Source: an uncultured Chloroflexales bacterium
Lineage (GTDB): Bacteria > Chloroflexota > Chloroflexia > Chloroflexales > Chloroflexaceae
Reading direction: 5' to 3'
Length of the DNA: 64,000 bases
Assembly: GCA_937918935.1 (NCBI GenBank)
Contig: CAKZSI010000071.1
Span: 37,639-101,638, forward strand
The notes below the pieces were generated by a model. The model worked only from the letters and a program-made list of their open reading frames with translations. It had not been told where the DNA came from and did not search any database. Numbering within the stretch: position 1 is the first letter of the stretch; each line of letters starts with the position of its first letter. Positions 42,628 through 50,907 of this stretch are shown here, in pieces. The translations under genes were made by a program, and so were the position numbers.

Positions 42628-43725
42628 TCAAGCAATCGGACGCGGCCAGGCAGGGTGATTGCCTGGCCCAGACTCACGAGCTACGATGCCTGGCCTCAAG
42701 ATAGCCGCCATCCGGCGCATCTCCATCGGCCGCTTGATCCCGGGCAACGGGAACGAGCCTGCCTCGGCCTCGACCGCGGCCCGCTGTGCGCGTGAAAGGC
42801 GCTGCCAGGGCTGGATGGTGAGCAGGTGTTCGGCGCGCCGCCAGGTACCGACGATCTCACCGTCTACGAGCAGTGCGCCAGGCCAGACCCGCCATGGCCA
42901 CAACGCACGGCGTTGCCGCTCCTCGGGTACCAGGAGTTCGCGGTCGGCGCCTTGCAGTAAGAACCAGGTGTCGCCGCTCGGCAGGAGCCGGGCCGGGGCA
43001 GGTGGGCGGGCCACCTCGCTGAGGAGCGGCTCATCCGCACTCAGGATCCACGCCTCGCCGAGCGGTGTGCGTACCGGCGTCAACGACCGATCGAGCGCCG
43101 TGAAGGTCGCGATGCCGCGCATAGGAGGCACACCCGCCCAGGTTGCGAATGCCGCGGGCGTGGTGGGGCCGAACACATGCAGATACCGCCGGGCCAGTTC
43201 GAGGCGCGCTTCGTGCGGCTCCATGTTCGGCGCCGGCACGCTCCAGATCTCGGGCTGGCGCGCGCCGTCCCAGCGCATCACGACCGTGCCGGTCGGCGCG
43301 GCGTACCGTAGCCGGTTGGCATCCTTCTCGCCTATGGCGCGGGCCGCCTCGCTGAATGGCATGCGTGCGCCAGCCAGCGCCGCCCGGTTGGGCGCGGCGC
43401 TGGCTGGCGCACGCTTCAGTGGCCCGGCTTCATCTGGCAGCCTGCCCAGGGTAAAGACCGCGAGATCGCCTCTGGCGACGACATAGGCGCTGAAGCGGGG
43501 GCCCCAGACCTGGACCAGCGACGGGTCCTCCCAGCTTGTGGGCCGGGTACCGGCCATGCGCGCGTGGATCGAGAGCAAAGCGGCGCGGGGCATGCTGTCC
43601 TGTAAGCCCGCCCATGCGGCACACCGCAATGCGTCCTGGCCATGCGGCAGCCGCTCGTCGAGGGCCGCCACACTGCGTCGGAACGCGAGGATCTGCGAAC
43701 GGGTCAGCTCCAATCGGGTTGTCAT
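42628..43725 (-). CDS. Winged-helix DNA-binding protein, AlkZ/YcaQ-like (HTH_42)
   Basis: 365 residues. The family contains the AlkZ and YcaQ DNA glycosylases, which unhook interstrand crosslinks, and close relatives. Recognisable parts: the N-terminal LTRSQILAFRRSVAALDERL, CAAWAGLQDSMPRAALLSIHARM, the winged-helix region LARRYLHVFGPTTPAAFATWAGV, and a C-terminal DGEIVGTWRRAEHLLTIQPWQRL. The catalytic Q-x-D/Q motif of proven AlkZ enzymes was not clearly identified, so glycosylase activity remains an inference. Convergence with no neighbour; 106 bp before the BFN gene on the same strand. Confidence 0.78.
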   Translation of the reverse strand: MTTRLELTRSQILAFRRSVAALDERLPHGQDALRCAAWAGLQDSMPRAALLSIHARMAGTRPTSWEDPSLVQVWGPRFSAYVVARGDLAVFTLGRLPDEAGPLKRAPASAAPNRAALAGARMPFSEAARAIGEKDANRLRYAAPTGTVVMRWDGARQPEIWSVPAPNMEPHEARLELARRYLHVFGPTTPAAFATWAGVPPMRGIATFTALDRSLTPVRTPLGEAWILSADEPLLSEVARPPAPARLLPSGDTWFLLQGADRELLVPEERQRRALWPWRVWPGALLVDGEIVGTWRRAEHLLTIQPWQRLSRAQRAAVEAEAGSFPLPGIKRPMEMRRMAAILRPGIVARESGPGNHPAWPRPIA

Positions 43726-43778
43726 GACCGGACTGTGACCGCCTGATCGCGTCGCGTGCCTATGCCCGCGTCTGTGCA

Positions 43779-43886
43779 GTTATCACCATAATGCGGCATG
43801 GTCAAGAGTAACTGGCTGTCCTACTCGTGCGGAGGAATCCCGCAATCAGGTTATCACCATAATGCGGCATGGTCAAGAGTAACTGG
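43779..43886. repeat. Two identical 37-bp direct repeats with a 34-bp spacer
   Basis: Copies at 43779-43815 and 43850-43886. Each begins GTTATCACCATAATGCGGCA and ends AAGAGTAACTGG, with no mismatch. The unit has inverted ends (GTTA...TAAC) and an inner CCAT...ATGG. Sizes fit a minimal CRISPR (one spacer), but no cas gene is in the window. An operator pair is an alternative. The remaining spacer 43887-44017 has no gene. Confidence 0.7.
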
Positions 43887-44017
43887 TGTTACCCACAGGC
43901 TACCGTGGGCTAAGCCGTAGCTGCGAACCGGGCCGTAGAGACCTGCTTTTCGGACCCCTTCATGGGGAAACTGACGGATCGGCTCACCGGCAGGAGACGG
44001 GCCATCTGTGACGGTGA

Positions 44018-44046
44018 TTGACAAATTGGCCCGCTCGCAGTATGCT
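44018..44046 (+). promoter_or_regulatory. Promoter of the M23 peptidase pseudogene
   Basis: TTGACA (44018-44023), 17 bp, TATGCT (44041-44046). A near-consensus promoter about 75 bp before the broken reading frame, so the locus may still be transcribed. Confidence 0.65.
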
Positions 44047-44122
44047 CGCCCCCACGTCGCAGATGGCGGCGCATATGCGCGCCCTCTGACTCACCCCTGG
44101 ACTGGCAAAGCGATCACTGACA

Positions 44123-45486
44123 GTGGGCAATCTGCCTGGAGCTTCGCATCCTTCTCCTGTAGCTTCGAGATCCAGCGTGCTGCCGGCGCCACGGCGCTGC
44201 GGGCTGCGACGTCGGGGTGCGCTGGCGCGCGCTGCGCTGGCCCGGCTCCGCGGCGAGGTGGTGAAGGTGGGGCGCCTGTCGGGATCGGTCAGGGAACGCC
44301 CGCGCATAGGGCTGCGCTGGCCGCGGGGCGCGCTGACGTTGCGTCTGGTGCGGCACGGGTGGATAGCGGCGCTGGTGGCGCTGGTTTTGGCGGCGGAGCC
44401 AGGCGGATGGCAAGGCGCGCCTGTGGAGGGGCCGCCGCAGGCGGCTCGCGCCTTGCAGCCGTTGGAAGGGGTGGTAGCCGCGGCGGGGCCGCCGGGGGTC
44501 GGGCCAGTAGCCCTGGAGCGGCGGGTTGAGGCCCTGGCGCCGCCCGTGCAGCGGCCGCGGCTGGCGCCGAGCGCCTACCAGGCGTTCGATTACCTGGAGG
44601 AAGGGGAGACGCTGGGGGCCATCGCCGCGCGCCACCAGGTGCGGCTGGAGGCGCTGGTGCTGGCGAACGGGCTGGAGCAGGGCGACGCCCTGGTAGTGGG
44701 GCAGGCGCTGCGCATCCCGCGGGTATCGGGGTTTCCCCACGTAGTCGCCGCGGGCGAGACAGTGTTCGACCTGGCGGCGCGTTCTGGTGTGCCTTACGAG
44801 GCGATAGTTGCCTTTCCGCCAAATCGAATTGACGCCAGCGGCGGTTTAACACCAGGGAGCGAAATCTTTATCCCCAGCGAACGACTGGAGTTGCCCGCAG
44901 CCTAGTTGCGGGCGGTCGGCGGGATGGAGGGCCTGGCCCTGTGGGGACCGGTTGCGGCGGCGGTGGTCGGGGCGGAACGAGCCAACCTGCGGGCGGGGCC
45001 GGGCGTGGAATACGACCAGTTGGGCCAACTGGTCGCAGGGCGGCGGGTGGCGCTGCTGGCGCGCCACGGCGACTGGGTCCAGGTAGAGCACAGCGGGCGG
45101 CGGGCCTGGATGCGCGCCGATCTGTTAGAGCTTGCCGCCGAGCAACTGGCGGCGATCCCGCTTTCACAACGGGATTGACATCGCCAACCGGGCCGGGACG
45201 CCGATCGTGGCCGCCCGAGCGGGGCGGGTGCTCGAAGCGGGCTGGTGTCGGGGCTACGGCTACTGCGTGCGGCTAGGCCATGCCGGGGGCATCGAGACGA
45301 TCTACGGCCACCTGATCGCCCCCCCCGGTAGTGGCGGCGGGCGGGGAGGTAGCGGTGGGTCAGGTCATCGGCCACATGGGGAGCACCTACGACCGGCGCG
45401 GCGGCGGATACGCGACGGGGGTGCATCTGCACTTCAGCGTACTGGTCAACGGGCGGGCGGTAAACCCGTTACGCTTTCTGCCGTGA
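44123..45486 (+). pseudogene. Decayed LysM-LysM-SH3-M23 peptidoglycan endopeptidase
   Basis: Read across frames, this is a secreted cell-wall peptidase. It has an N-terminal anchor (LRLVRHGWIAALVALVLAA), two LysM motifs (EEGETLGAIAARHQVRLEALVLANGL and VAAGETVFDLAARSGVPYEAIV), an SH3-like domain (AERANLRAGPGVEYDQLGQLVAGRRVALLARHGDWVQVE), and an M23 domain with FHNGIDIANRAGTPIVAARAG (His and Asp zinc ligands), YGHL and GVHLHFSV (H-x-H). Three lesions are visible: an in-frame TAG at 44903-44905; a frame change near 45165 with loss of the M23 entry sequence; and a frame change at an eight-C run (45319-45326), after which the correct frame reads PVVAAGGEVAVGQVIGHMGS to the stop at 45486. One slip could be a sequencing error, but not all three. 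Confidence 0.88.
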
Positions 45487-45993
45487 GGGGCGGGGCGAGG
45501 GTGTGAAGGGGTGGCGTGATGGTCAGGACTGGCAGGCGAGGCGAAGCCCGTCTGACAGCCGAACGGCCGGTTCTGCTCCGCTTTAGCGGCAACGTTCCGT
45601 TTCCGGGTCGTGCTCCTCCGCGTACCGCGCGGCTCTGGCGGTACGATGAACCGGCAGGGGCAGGGCAACCCCTGCGACGAAGATGGCCGTCTCCTCGGCC
45701 AGACGGCTGTATCCGCAGCTCCCCTCCCTTCAGGTTTGAACCGGTACGCAACAGGCTGAAATGGTCCTGTCCGTGATACAATGGCGCTGATCCGATTGGA
45801 GGATGTTGAAGTTGGACCGGGCGCGGCCTGTTGATGGCCCGCTGAAGCAGCAACGGGTCATCGGGAACCGTGCCGGCGAGAGATATGCTGTCCCGGTGAG
45901 ACAGTGCGACGCCTGGCCTCCTCTGGTTGCTGCGATACATATGCGAAACCGGCGTACTCAGGGGTGTTTCACGTGAAACAGGGTGGTGGCGCT
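45487..45993. other. Spacer upstream of parA
   Basis: About 500 bp without a supported gene. It contains a hairpin GCAGGGGCAGGGCAACCCCTGC (about 45656-45678), a possible extended -10 (TGATACAAT, 45774-45782) facing parA, and the parS site at 45965. The forward frame 45904-46764 upstream of 45994 is not part of ParA. Confidence 0.5.
45965..45980. promoter_or_regulatory. parS: parS centromere site
   Basis: TGTTTCACGTGAAACA is the perfect 16-bp palindromic ParB-binding site known from most bacterial chromosomes. It ends 13 bp before the parA ATG, so ParB bound here could both nucleate the partition complex and affect parA-parB expression. Confidence 0.96.
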
Positions 45994-46764
45994 ATGGCCC
46001 CGTATACAATCGCGATTGCCAACCAGAAAGGCGGCGTTGGCAAGACCACCACCGCCGTGAACCTGAGCGGCGAACTGGTGCGGCACGGGTATCGCGTCTT
46101 GCTGATTGACGCCGATCCGCAGGGCAATGCCACCACCAGTCTGGGCATCGCCAAACGCAACCTCCCGGCAACCACCTACGATCTGTTGCTCGGCAGCGAG
46201 GTGGAGGCAGTGGTGATGGCCACAGGGCGTGAGCGCCTCATGCTCGTGCCGGCAGACCAGGATCTGGCCGGCGCCCCGGTTGAACTCGCCAGCGCCCCGC
46301 AGCGCGAACAGCGTCTGGCAACAGCCCTGCGCGGCGCGGGCGCCTACGATTACATCATCATTGATTGCCCGCCCTCCCTGGGCCTGCTGACCCTCAACGC
46401 CCTGTGCGCCGCCGACAGCGTGCTCATCCCCCTCCAGTGCGAGTATCTGCCCCTGGAGGGCCTTGCCCAGCTCAAAGCCACGCTGGAACGGGTGCGCGCC
46501 AGTCTGAACCCGCGGCTGCGCATTCTCGGCGTGCTGATGACCATGTATGATGGCCGCACCAACCTGGCCCACCAGGTGGTTGACGAAGTGCAGCGCCATT
46601 TTCCCCGCCTCATCTTTCGCACCATCATTCACCGCAGCGTGCGCCTGTCCGAGGCGCCCAGCCATGGCAAGCTGATCACCGAATACGACCCCGCCGGTCG
46701 TGGCGCGCAAGCCTACGCCGCCCTTGCCGACGAAGTACTCCAGCGAAAGGAGCGCCGCCAATGA
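45994..46764 (+). CDS. parA: Chromosome-partitioning ATPase ParA (Soj)
   Basis: 256 residues, the short chromosomal type without an N-terminal HTH. The deviant Walker A motif K12-G-G-V-G-K-T-T19 follows YTIAIANQ. Walker A' is seen in LLIDADPQGNATTSLG, Walker B in YDYIIIDCPPSLGLLTLNAL, and the family segment IPLQCEYLPLEGLAQL. DNA-bound ParA-ATP dimers move ParB-parS complexes. The ATG at 45994 is typical for Soj and follows GGGTGGTGGCGCT. The stop overlaps the parB ATG by four bases. Confidence 0.97.
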   Translation: MAPYTIAIANQKGGVGKTTTAVNLSGELVRHGYRVLLIDADPQGNATTSLGIAKRNLPATTYDLLLGSEVEAVVMATGRERLMLVPADQDLAGAPVELASAPQREQRLATALRGAGAYDYIIIDCPPSLGLLTLNALCAADSVLIPLQCEYLPLEGLAQLKATLERVRASLNPRLRILGVLMTMYDGRTNLAHQVVDEVQRHFPRLIFRTIIHRSVRLSEAPSHGKLITEYDPAGRGAQAYAALADEVLQRKERRQ

Positions 46765-47840
46765 ACCGTCGCCGAGGCCTTGGAAGCGGACTGGACGCCC
46801 TCATCCCCGGCGCCGCGGGCGACCTGGTGCGCCAGGTCCCGGTCGAGGCCATTCGCGAGAACCGTAACCAGCCGCGCACCGTATTCGACGAGCAGGCCCT
46901 GGACGAACTGGCGGCCTCCATCCGCGAACACGGACTGATCCAGCCCTTGATCGTCAGCGAAACCGCCGATGGCGGCTACGAACTGATCGCCGGCGAGCGG
47001 CGCCTGCGCGCCGCGCGCCGGGCCGGGCTGCGCGAAGTTCCCGTCATCGTAAAAGACGTCACCCCGCAACAGGTGCTGGAGATCGCGCTGGTCGAGAATG
47101 TCCAGCGGGCCGATCTCAACCCCCTGGAGGAGGGGTTGGCCTACCAGACCCTCAAAGACGAGTTTGGCCTGACCGACGACGAGATCGCCCGGCGGGTGGG
47201 CAAGAGCCGCGTGGCGGTAGTCAATACCCGCCGGCTCATCCGCCTCGTGGCCCCGGCGCGCCAGGCCCTGCTTGATGGCGCCCTCAGCGCCGGGCATGGC
47301 CGCGCCCTGCTGCGCTTCGAGGACCCTGGCGACCAGGAGGCGGCCTTCCATCTGGTGCGGCAGCGCGACCTCAGCGTGCGCGAGGCCGAACGCCTTGGCG
47401 ACCTCGCCACCCGGCCAGGACTGGCGCCTGCGACCCGTAGCCACCTGCTGCGTGGCCGGATCAGCCTCGCTCAGGCCGAGGCCCTGGCGCGGATCGAGGA
47501 CGCGGACCTGCAATCGCTCGCACTGGAGCGCATCACCGCCCTGGGGTACGACGACCGCGAGACCGAGGCCGTAACCGTTCTCATGAGCGATGGGTTGCCC
47601 GTGGAGCAAGCCCTGGCGCGCGTGCGCCCGCCACGTGACGCCCGTGCCGCCCGGTCTGAGACAGGCCCGTCGCGCCGGCCCCGGGTCGAGTCGCCGGAAG
47701 ATGCCGAGGCCCGGCGGATGTTCGAGGAGATCCTGGCGACTCCCGTGCAGCTTTCCCGCAGCGGCAATGCCATTCGTCTGACCATTACCCTCTACAGTGA
47801 TGAACAGCTTCAGGCCCTGTATGACCGCTTGAGCAGTTAG
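46761..47840 (+). CDS. parB: Chromosome-partitioning protein ParB (Spo0J), with extended central region
   Basis: 359 residues. N-terminal CTPase/ParB-N domain: [32 protein letters not shown] and the GERR motif at residues 78-81 ([17 protein letters not shown]). Then [20 protein letters not shown] and the helix-turn-helix that reads parS ([26 protein letters not shown]). Chromosomal ParB is usually about 280-300 residues. Here about 70 extra residues (near 220-300: [28 protein letters not shown] and following) stand between the HTH domain and the C-terminal dimerisation segment ([19 protein letters not shown]). The parS at 45965 is its evident site. Confidence 0.96.
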   Translation: MNRRRGLGSGLDALIPGAAGDLVRQVPVEAIRENRNQPRTVFDEQALDELAASIREHGLIQPLIVSETADGGYELIAGERRLRAARRAGLREVPVIVKDVTPQQVLEIALVENVQRADLNPLEEGLAYQTLKDEFGLTDDEIARRVGKSRVAVVNTRRLIRLVAPARQALLDGALSAGHGRALLRFEDPGDQEAAFHLVRQRDLSVREAERLGDLATRPGLAPATRSHLLRGRISLAQAEALARIEDADLQSLALERITALGYDDRETEAVTVLMSDGLPVEQALARVRPPRDARAARSETGPSRRPRVESPEDAEARRMFEEILATPVQLSRSGNAIRLTITLYSDEQLQALYDRLSS

Positions 47841-48132
47841 GGCAGACAATGCTGTACGGTGTTCACACTTATCCCTGAGCGTGCGGGCATTTTGCTCGCG
47901 TATCGCGCAACGAGCACCAGACGCCCTCGCTCCGGGGGCAATTTACCCCGAGTGTGAACAGTTACACAAGTTTGGATTTCGGAGTACAGGGCTGGACCTG
48001 GTCGGACGGGGCGCCGATGCCTGGCCGGTCTCCCGTACCTTGAGGCATGTCTCGGACTCGGGCGTTTCGGCGCGACTGTCGCTCCGCGACGAACTACGGG
48101 TTCATCTCTCCGCCGTGTCAGGGGGTACGACT
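47841..48132. other. Spacer after parB with a distant inverted repeat
   Basis: No gene is supported. TGTTCACACT (47860-47869) and its complement AGTGTGAACA (47951-47960) are 81 bp apart. A weak DnaA-like sequence TTATCCCTG overlaps the first arm. The meaning is unknown. Confidence 0.45.
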
Positions 48133-48774
48133 ATGCTGCGCAGACGACTTGAGCAGACAGTGCGATCATGGGTTGAAATCCTGGTCATGCGTGTGCCGGT
48201 GCTTCACAGCGTGAGTCCCAATACCCTCACCTGCATGACCCTCGCGCTGACGATAGGCGTGGTGGTCCTGATCGTACAGGGATCGCTCCAGTGGGCCGGC
48301 CTCCTCTTCCTGGTGGCCAGCGCCTTCGATATGCTCGACGGCGCAGTCGCCCGCGCCAGACGAGCGGCCACGCCCTTCGGCGCCTTCCTCGACTCCACCG
48401 TGGATCGCTACTCCGAGTTGCTGGTCTTTCTCGGGCTGCTCGTCTACTACCAGCGCGCGAGCAGCGAGTCGCCCCTTACCACAGTGTTGCTCTTCCTTGC
48501 AGCCACCGGGGCCATATTGACCAGTTATGTCCGCGCGCGAGCCGAGGCCCTCGGATTCAGTGGCCGTGGCGGGATGCTCGAACGTCCCGAACGTGTGCTC
48601 ATTCTAGGTGTAAGCCTGATGACCGGCTGGACCATTATCGGTCTCTGGATCCTTGCCATCTTCTCCCACCTGAGCGCCCTGCAACGTTCGGTGCGGGTCT
48701 GGATGCGGAGCCGCGCCACGACTGGTGACGGCCCCGAGCGCCTGCCCTCGATCCAGTGGCATACCCGGGAATAA
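48133..48774 (+). CDS. CDP-alcohol phosphatidyltransferase family protein
   Basis: 213 residues with five to six membrane helices. The diagnostic motif D-x2-D-G-x2-A-R-x8-G-x3-D-x3-D is complete: D66, D69-G70, A73-R74, G83, D87, D91 (DMLDGAVARARRAATPFGAFLDSTVDRYSE). Such enzymes transfer a phosphatidyl group from CDP-diacylglycerol (or a similar CDP-alcohol) to an alcohol such as inositol phosphate or glycerol phosphate. The acceptor here is unknown; length and the helix layout are compatible with phosphatidylinositol-phosphate synthase-like enzymes. ATG at 48133 follows CAGGGGGTACGACT. A UbiA prenyltransferase follows 112 bp later, suggesting joint membrane-lipid work. Confidence 0.9.
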   Translation: MLRRRLEQTVRSWVEILVMRVPVLHSVSPNTLTCMTLALTIGVVVLIVQGSLQWAGLLFLVASAFDMLDGAVARARRAATPFGAFLDSTVDRYSELLVFLGLLVYYQRASSESPLTTVLLFLAATGAILTSYVRARAEALGFSGRGGMLERPERVLILGVSLMTGWTIIGLWILAIFSHLSALQRSVRVWMRSRATTGDGPERLPSIQWHTRE

Positions 48775-48885
48775 TGGTCAGCGCCGGCGCGTAAGCTCGC
48801 AGCTTCGGCGCAGTTAGTGCCGCGGCCCGACAACCCGGCAACGCAGCTCAGATCGGGCACTACGCTTTTGAGAGGTGCAACGCTC

Positions 48886-49752
48886 GTGTATGGCCGACCC
48901 CTGCGCCTGGCGGCGCTGCTGCACGTGCTGCGTCCCCACGTCGCCGCTCAGGCCGCGGCTTATACCTTTCTCGGGGCCTATCTCAGCGTTGGCGCCCGCT
49001 TCACCCTCACGCCGCTTACCGCTCTCGCGGCCATGATTGTGGCCGTGGTAGTGGCCTTCGGGTTCGTGATCAACGACTATGCCGATGCTGATATTGATCG
49101 CCTGACCAAACCTGAACGCCCCATTCCCTCTGGAGCCGTCTCTCGCCCCCAGGCCGCGGCGCTCGCCCGCCTCCTCGTCGTCCTGACCGCCGTGCTGATC
49201 CTCTTCACGCCCATTGCGCTGCAAGCCATTACGATTCTTAATCTGGCCCTGACCGCCGCCTATGCCCTGGCGCTCAAACGTACTGTGCTGATTGGCAACG
49301 CAACCGTTGCCCTGCTCAACGCTTCGATCCTGGTGTTCGGCGGACTGGCGGCGGGAGGTGTCTCCGCGGTGGTCTGGGCGGTGGCGGGGATGAGTTTCCT
49401 GTACACCCTGGCCCAGGAGGTGTTGTACACCGTTGATGACGTGGACGGCGACGCGCGGGCCGGGATCGTGACGACCGCGGTCTACTTCGGGGTTGAGCCC
49501 GCGTTGCGCCTCTTCCGGGTATTGATCGGGCTGGCCCTGCTCTGCGCCGCCGCGCCCGCCGTGGTTGCCGGCGTTACGCCGCTCTACCTGGCGGCGCTGC
49601 TGGTCTGCGTGGCTCTGCCCGTGGGTCTGTTCATTCTGCCGCGTACCTGGCGCTACGAGCCTCGCGCTGTCCACCGCGCCTGCGCAGCTATGAAAGTGGT
49701 GCGCGTAGCCAGCCTGGCCCCGTTGATACTGCTCGGGATTCCGCTGAGGTAA
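48886..49752 (+). CDS. UbiA-family prenyltransferase (canonical motifs)
   Basis: 288 residues from the GTG at 48886, which has GAGAGGTGC upstream; a start at 48817 is possible. Eight to nine membrane helices. First motif: INDYADADIDRLTKPERPIPSG (N-D-x-x-D-x-x-x-D with K-P-x-R-P). Second motif: DDVDGDARAG. These positions bind magnesium and the prenyl diphosphate. The pattern resembles geranylgeranyl-glycerol-phosphate or quinone/chlorophyll-type transferases, but the acceptor cannot be fixed. It follows a CDP-alcohol phosphatidyltransferase gene. Confidence 0.9.
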   Translation: MYGRPLRLAALLHVLRPHVAAQAAAYTFLGAYLSVGARFTLTPLTALAAMIVAVVVAFGFVINDYADADIDRLTKPERPIPSGAVSRPQAAALARLLVVLTAVLILFTPIALQAITILNLALTAAYALALKRTVLIGNATVALLNASILVFGGLAAGGVSAVVWAVAGMSFLYTLAQEVLYTVDDVDGDARAGIVTTAVYFGVEPALRLFRVLIGLALLCAAAPAVVAGVTPLYLAALLVCVALPVGLFILPRTWRYEPRAVHRACAAMKVVRVASLAPLILLGIPLR

Positions 49753-49895
49753 GGATGGCCATGCGGATCGCACGAACCTTTGCTATTATGTGCGGAGAAG
49801 ATGATGGAATGGACTGAAAACCCGGCTGGCGGTTCTACACGCAACGCTCGATAACGGGCTTGATTGCAGCTTTCGTGTAACAAGGAGATCTCCCC

Positions 49896-50186
49896 ATGGC
49901 GCTGTCACAACAGGAAGTCCTCCACGTCGCGCGTCTCGCCCGCCTGCGCCTTGATCCCGAAGAACTCGAGCGCATGCGCTCGCAACTTTCGGCAATTCTG
50001 GATCACATCGCCATGCTGCAGGAAGTTGATGTGTCGGGGGTGCCGCCAACGGCCCAGGTGACCGACCTGGTCACCGTGCTGCGGCCCGACGAGGTCACCG
50101 AAGAACTCACTCGCGAGGCGGCCCTTGCCAACGCCCCCGATCAGCGCGATGGCATGTTCCGCGTGCGCGCCGTGTTTGATGAGTGA
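49896..50186 (+). CDS. gatC: Aspartyl/glutamyl-tRNA amidotransferase subunit C
   Basis: 96 residues, typical GatC: SQQEVLHVARLARLRLDPEELERMRSQLSAILDHIAMLQEVDVSGVPPTAQVTDLVTVLRPDEV and the terminal RDGMFRVRAVFDE. GatC stabilises the GatA-GatB complex that amidates misacylated Glu-tRNA-Gln (and Asp-tRNA-Asn). As an AsnRS gene lies at 50908, the complex is mainly needed for glutamine here. gatA and gatB are not adjacent. ATG at 49896 follows CAAGGAGATCTCCCC. Confidence 0.95.
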   Translation: MALSQQEVLHVARLARLRLDPEELERMRSQLSAILDHIAMLQEVDVSGVPPTAQVTDLVTVLRPDEVTEELTREAALANAPDQRDGMFRVRAVFDE

Positions 50187-50326
50187 GATCACCGCGGCGC
50201 CGTTGCACCCGGGGAAGGACCTTCTTCAGCCCGTGCAACATTGCCCCTGACGCGCCCGTCAAAGCAGCAGGTGAGGACATCTCGGTTCGCGCAGTTGGCG
50301 GCCGACCACCAACGAAAGGATCGCCA

Positions 50327-50767
50327 ATGTATAACGGCAATGGCTCTAACAACGGCGGCCGCTACACTCGCATCGCCGGCGTACCCGTAAAGCCAGTCTA
50401 TCTTTACATCGCCGGAGCGGTTGCCTTGCTACTGGTGATCTACCTGGTGATGCGCTTTCTGAGCACCAGTCTGGTCATGCACTTCAGCGCCTTCGCGGGC
50501 GCGTTGCTGCTGATAGCCAACCTCCGCGAGCTCTTTGGCAATAGCTACGGACAGCGCGGCAGCACGGCCCTGCTCAACGTGATGGTTGGCGGCGGGTTGA
50601 TCTTCGCCTGGCTGTCGCAGTTTTTTGGCGTGCTCTTCTGGATCCCGGCCCTGATTCTGGTAGGCGTGGCCACCCCGCTCATCTTCGGGCGCGCCAACGT
50701 CTACAATGCTTACCTGGATATGGCCCGATCCCTTGCTACCAACGTGCGCCGCACCTTTGTGCGCTAA
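50327..50767 (+). CDS. Hypothetical membrane protein with four helices
   Basis: 146 residues from the ATG at 50327 (AAAGGATCGCCA upstream). A polar Asn/Gly-rich start (MYNGNGSNNGGRYTRIAG) is followed by four hydrophobic helices: VYLYIAGAVALLLVIYLVM, MHFSAFAGALLLIANL, ALLNVMVGGGLIFAWLSQFFG and VLFWIPALILVGVATPLIFG. A basic C-terminus closes it. No family recognised. It follows gatC by 140 bp and ends at a strong hairpin. Confidence 0.8.
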   Translation: MYNGNGSNNGGRYTRIAGVPVKPVYLYIAGAVALLLVIYLVMRFLSTSLVMHFSAFAGALLLIANLRELFGNSYGQRGSTALLNVMVGGGLIFAWLSQFFGVLFWIPALILVGVATPLIFGRANVYNAYLDMARSLATNVRRTFVR

Positions 50768-50777
50768 AACGATTTTT

Positions 50778-50834
50778 GACGCGAAGACGCAAGGAGGTTG
50801 CATTCGTAGCGCAATCTCCTTGCGTCTTTGCGTC
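50778..50834. terminator. Long imperfect hairpin between convergent genes
   Basis: GACGCGAAGACGCAAGGAGG and CTCCTTGCGTCTTTGCGTC pair over about 20 bases, with extra pairing toward the loop (TTGC/GCAA). It is preceded by TTTTTGA. It separates the membrane protein gene (+) from asnS (-) and probably terminates both. Confidence 0.75.
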
Positions 50835-50907
50835 GCGATTGGTATAGGTGCGCGGTTCGAAATCCTGGCGCCCGGCTTATCTGAACGCCAGGAACACCGT
50901 ACTCAAT

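Noticed and set aside
50848..50880. tRNA-like T-arm sequence GGTTCGAAATCC
   Set aside because: No acceptor stem, anticodon arm or CCA could be built around it.
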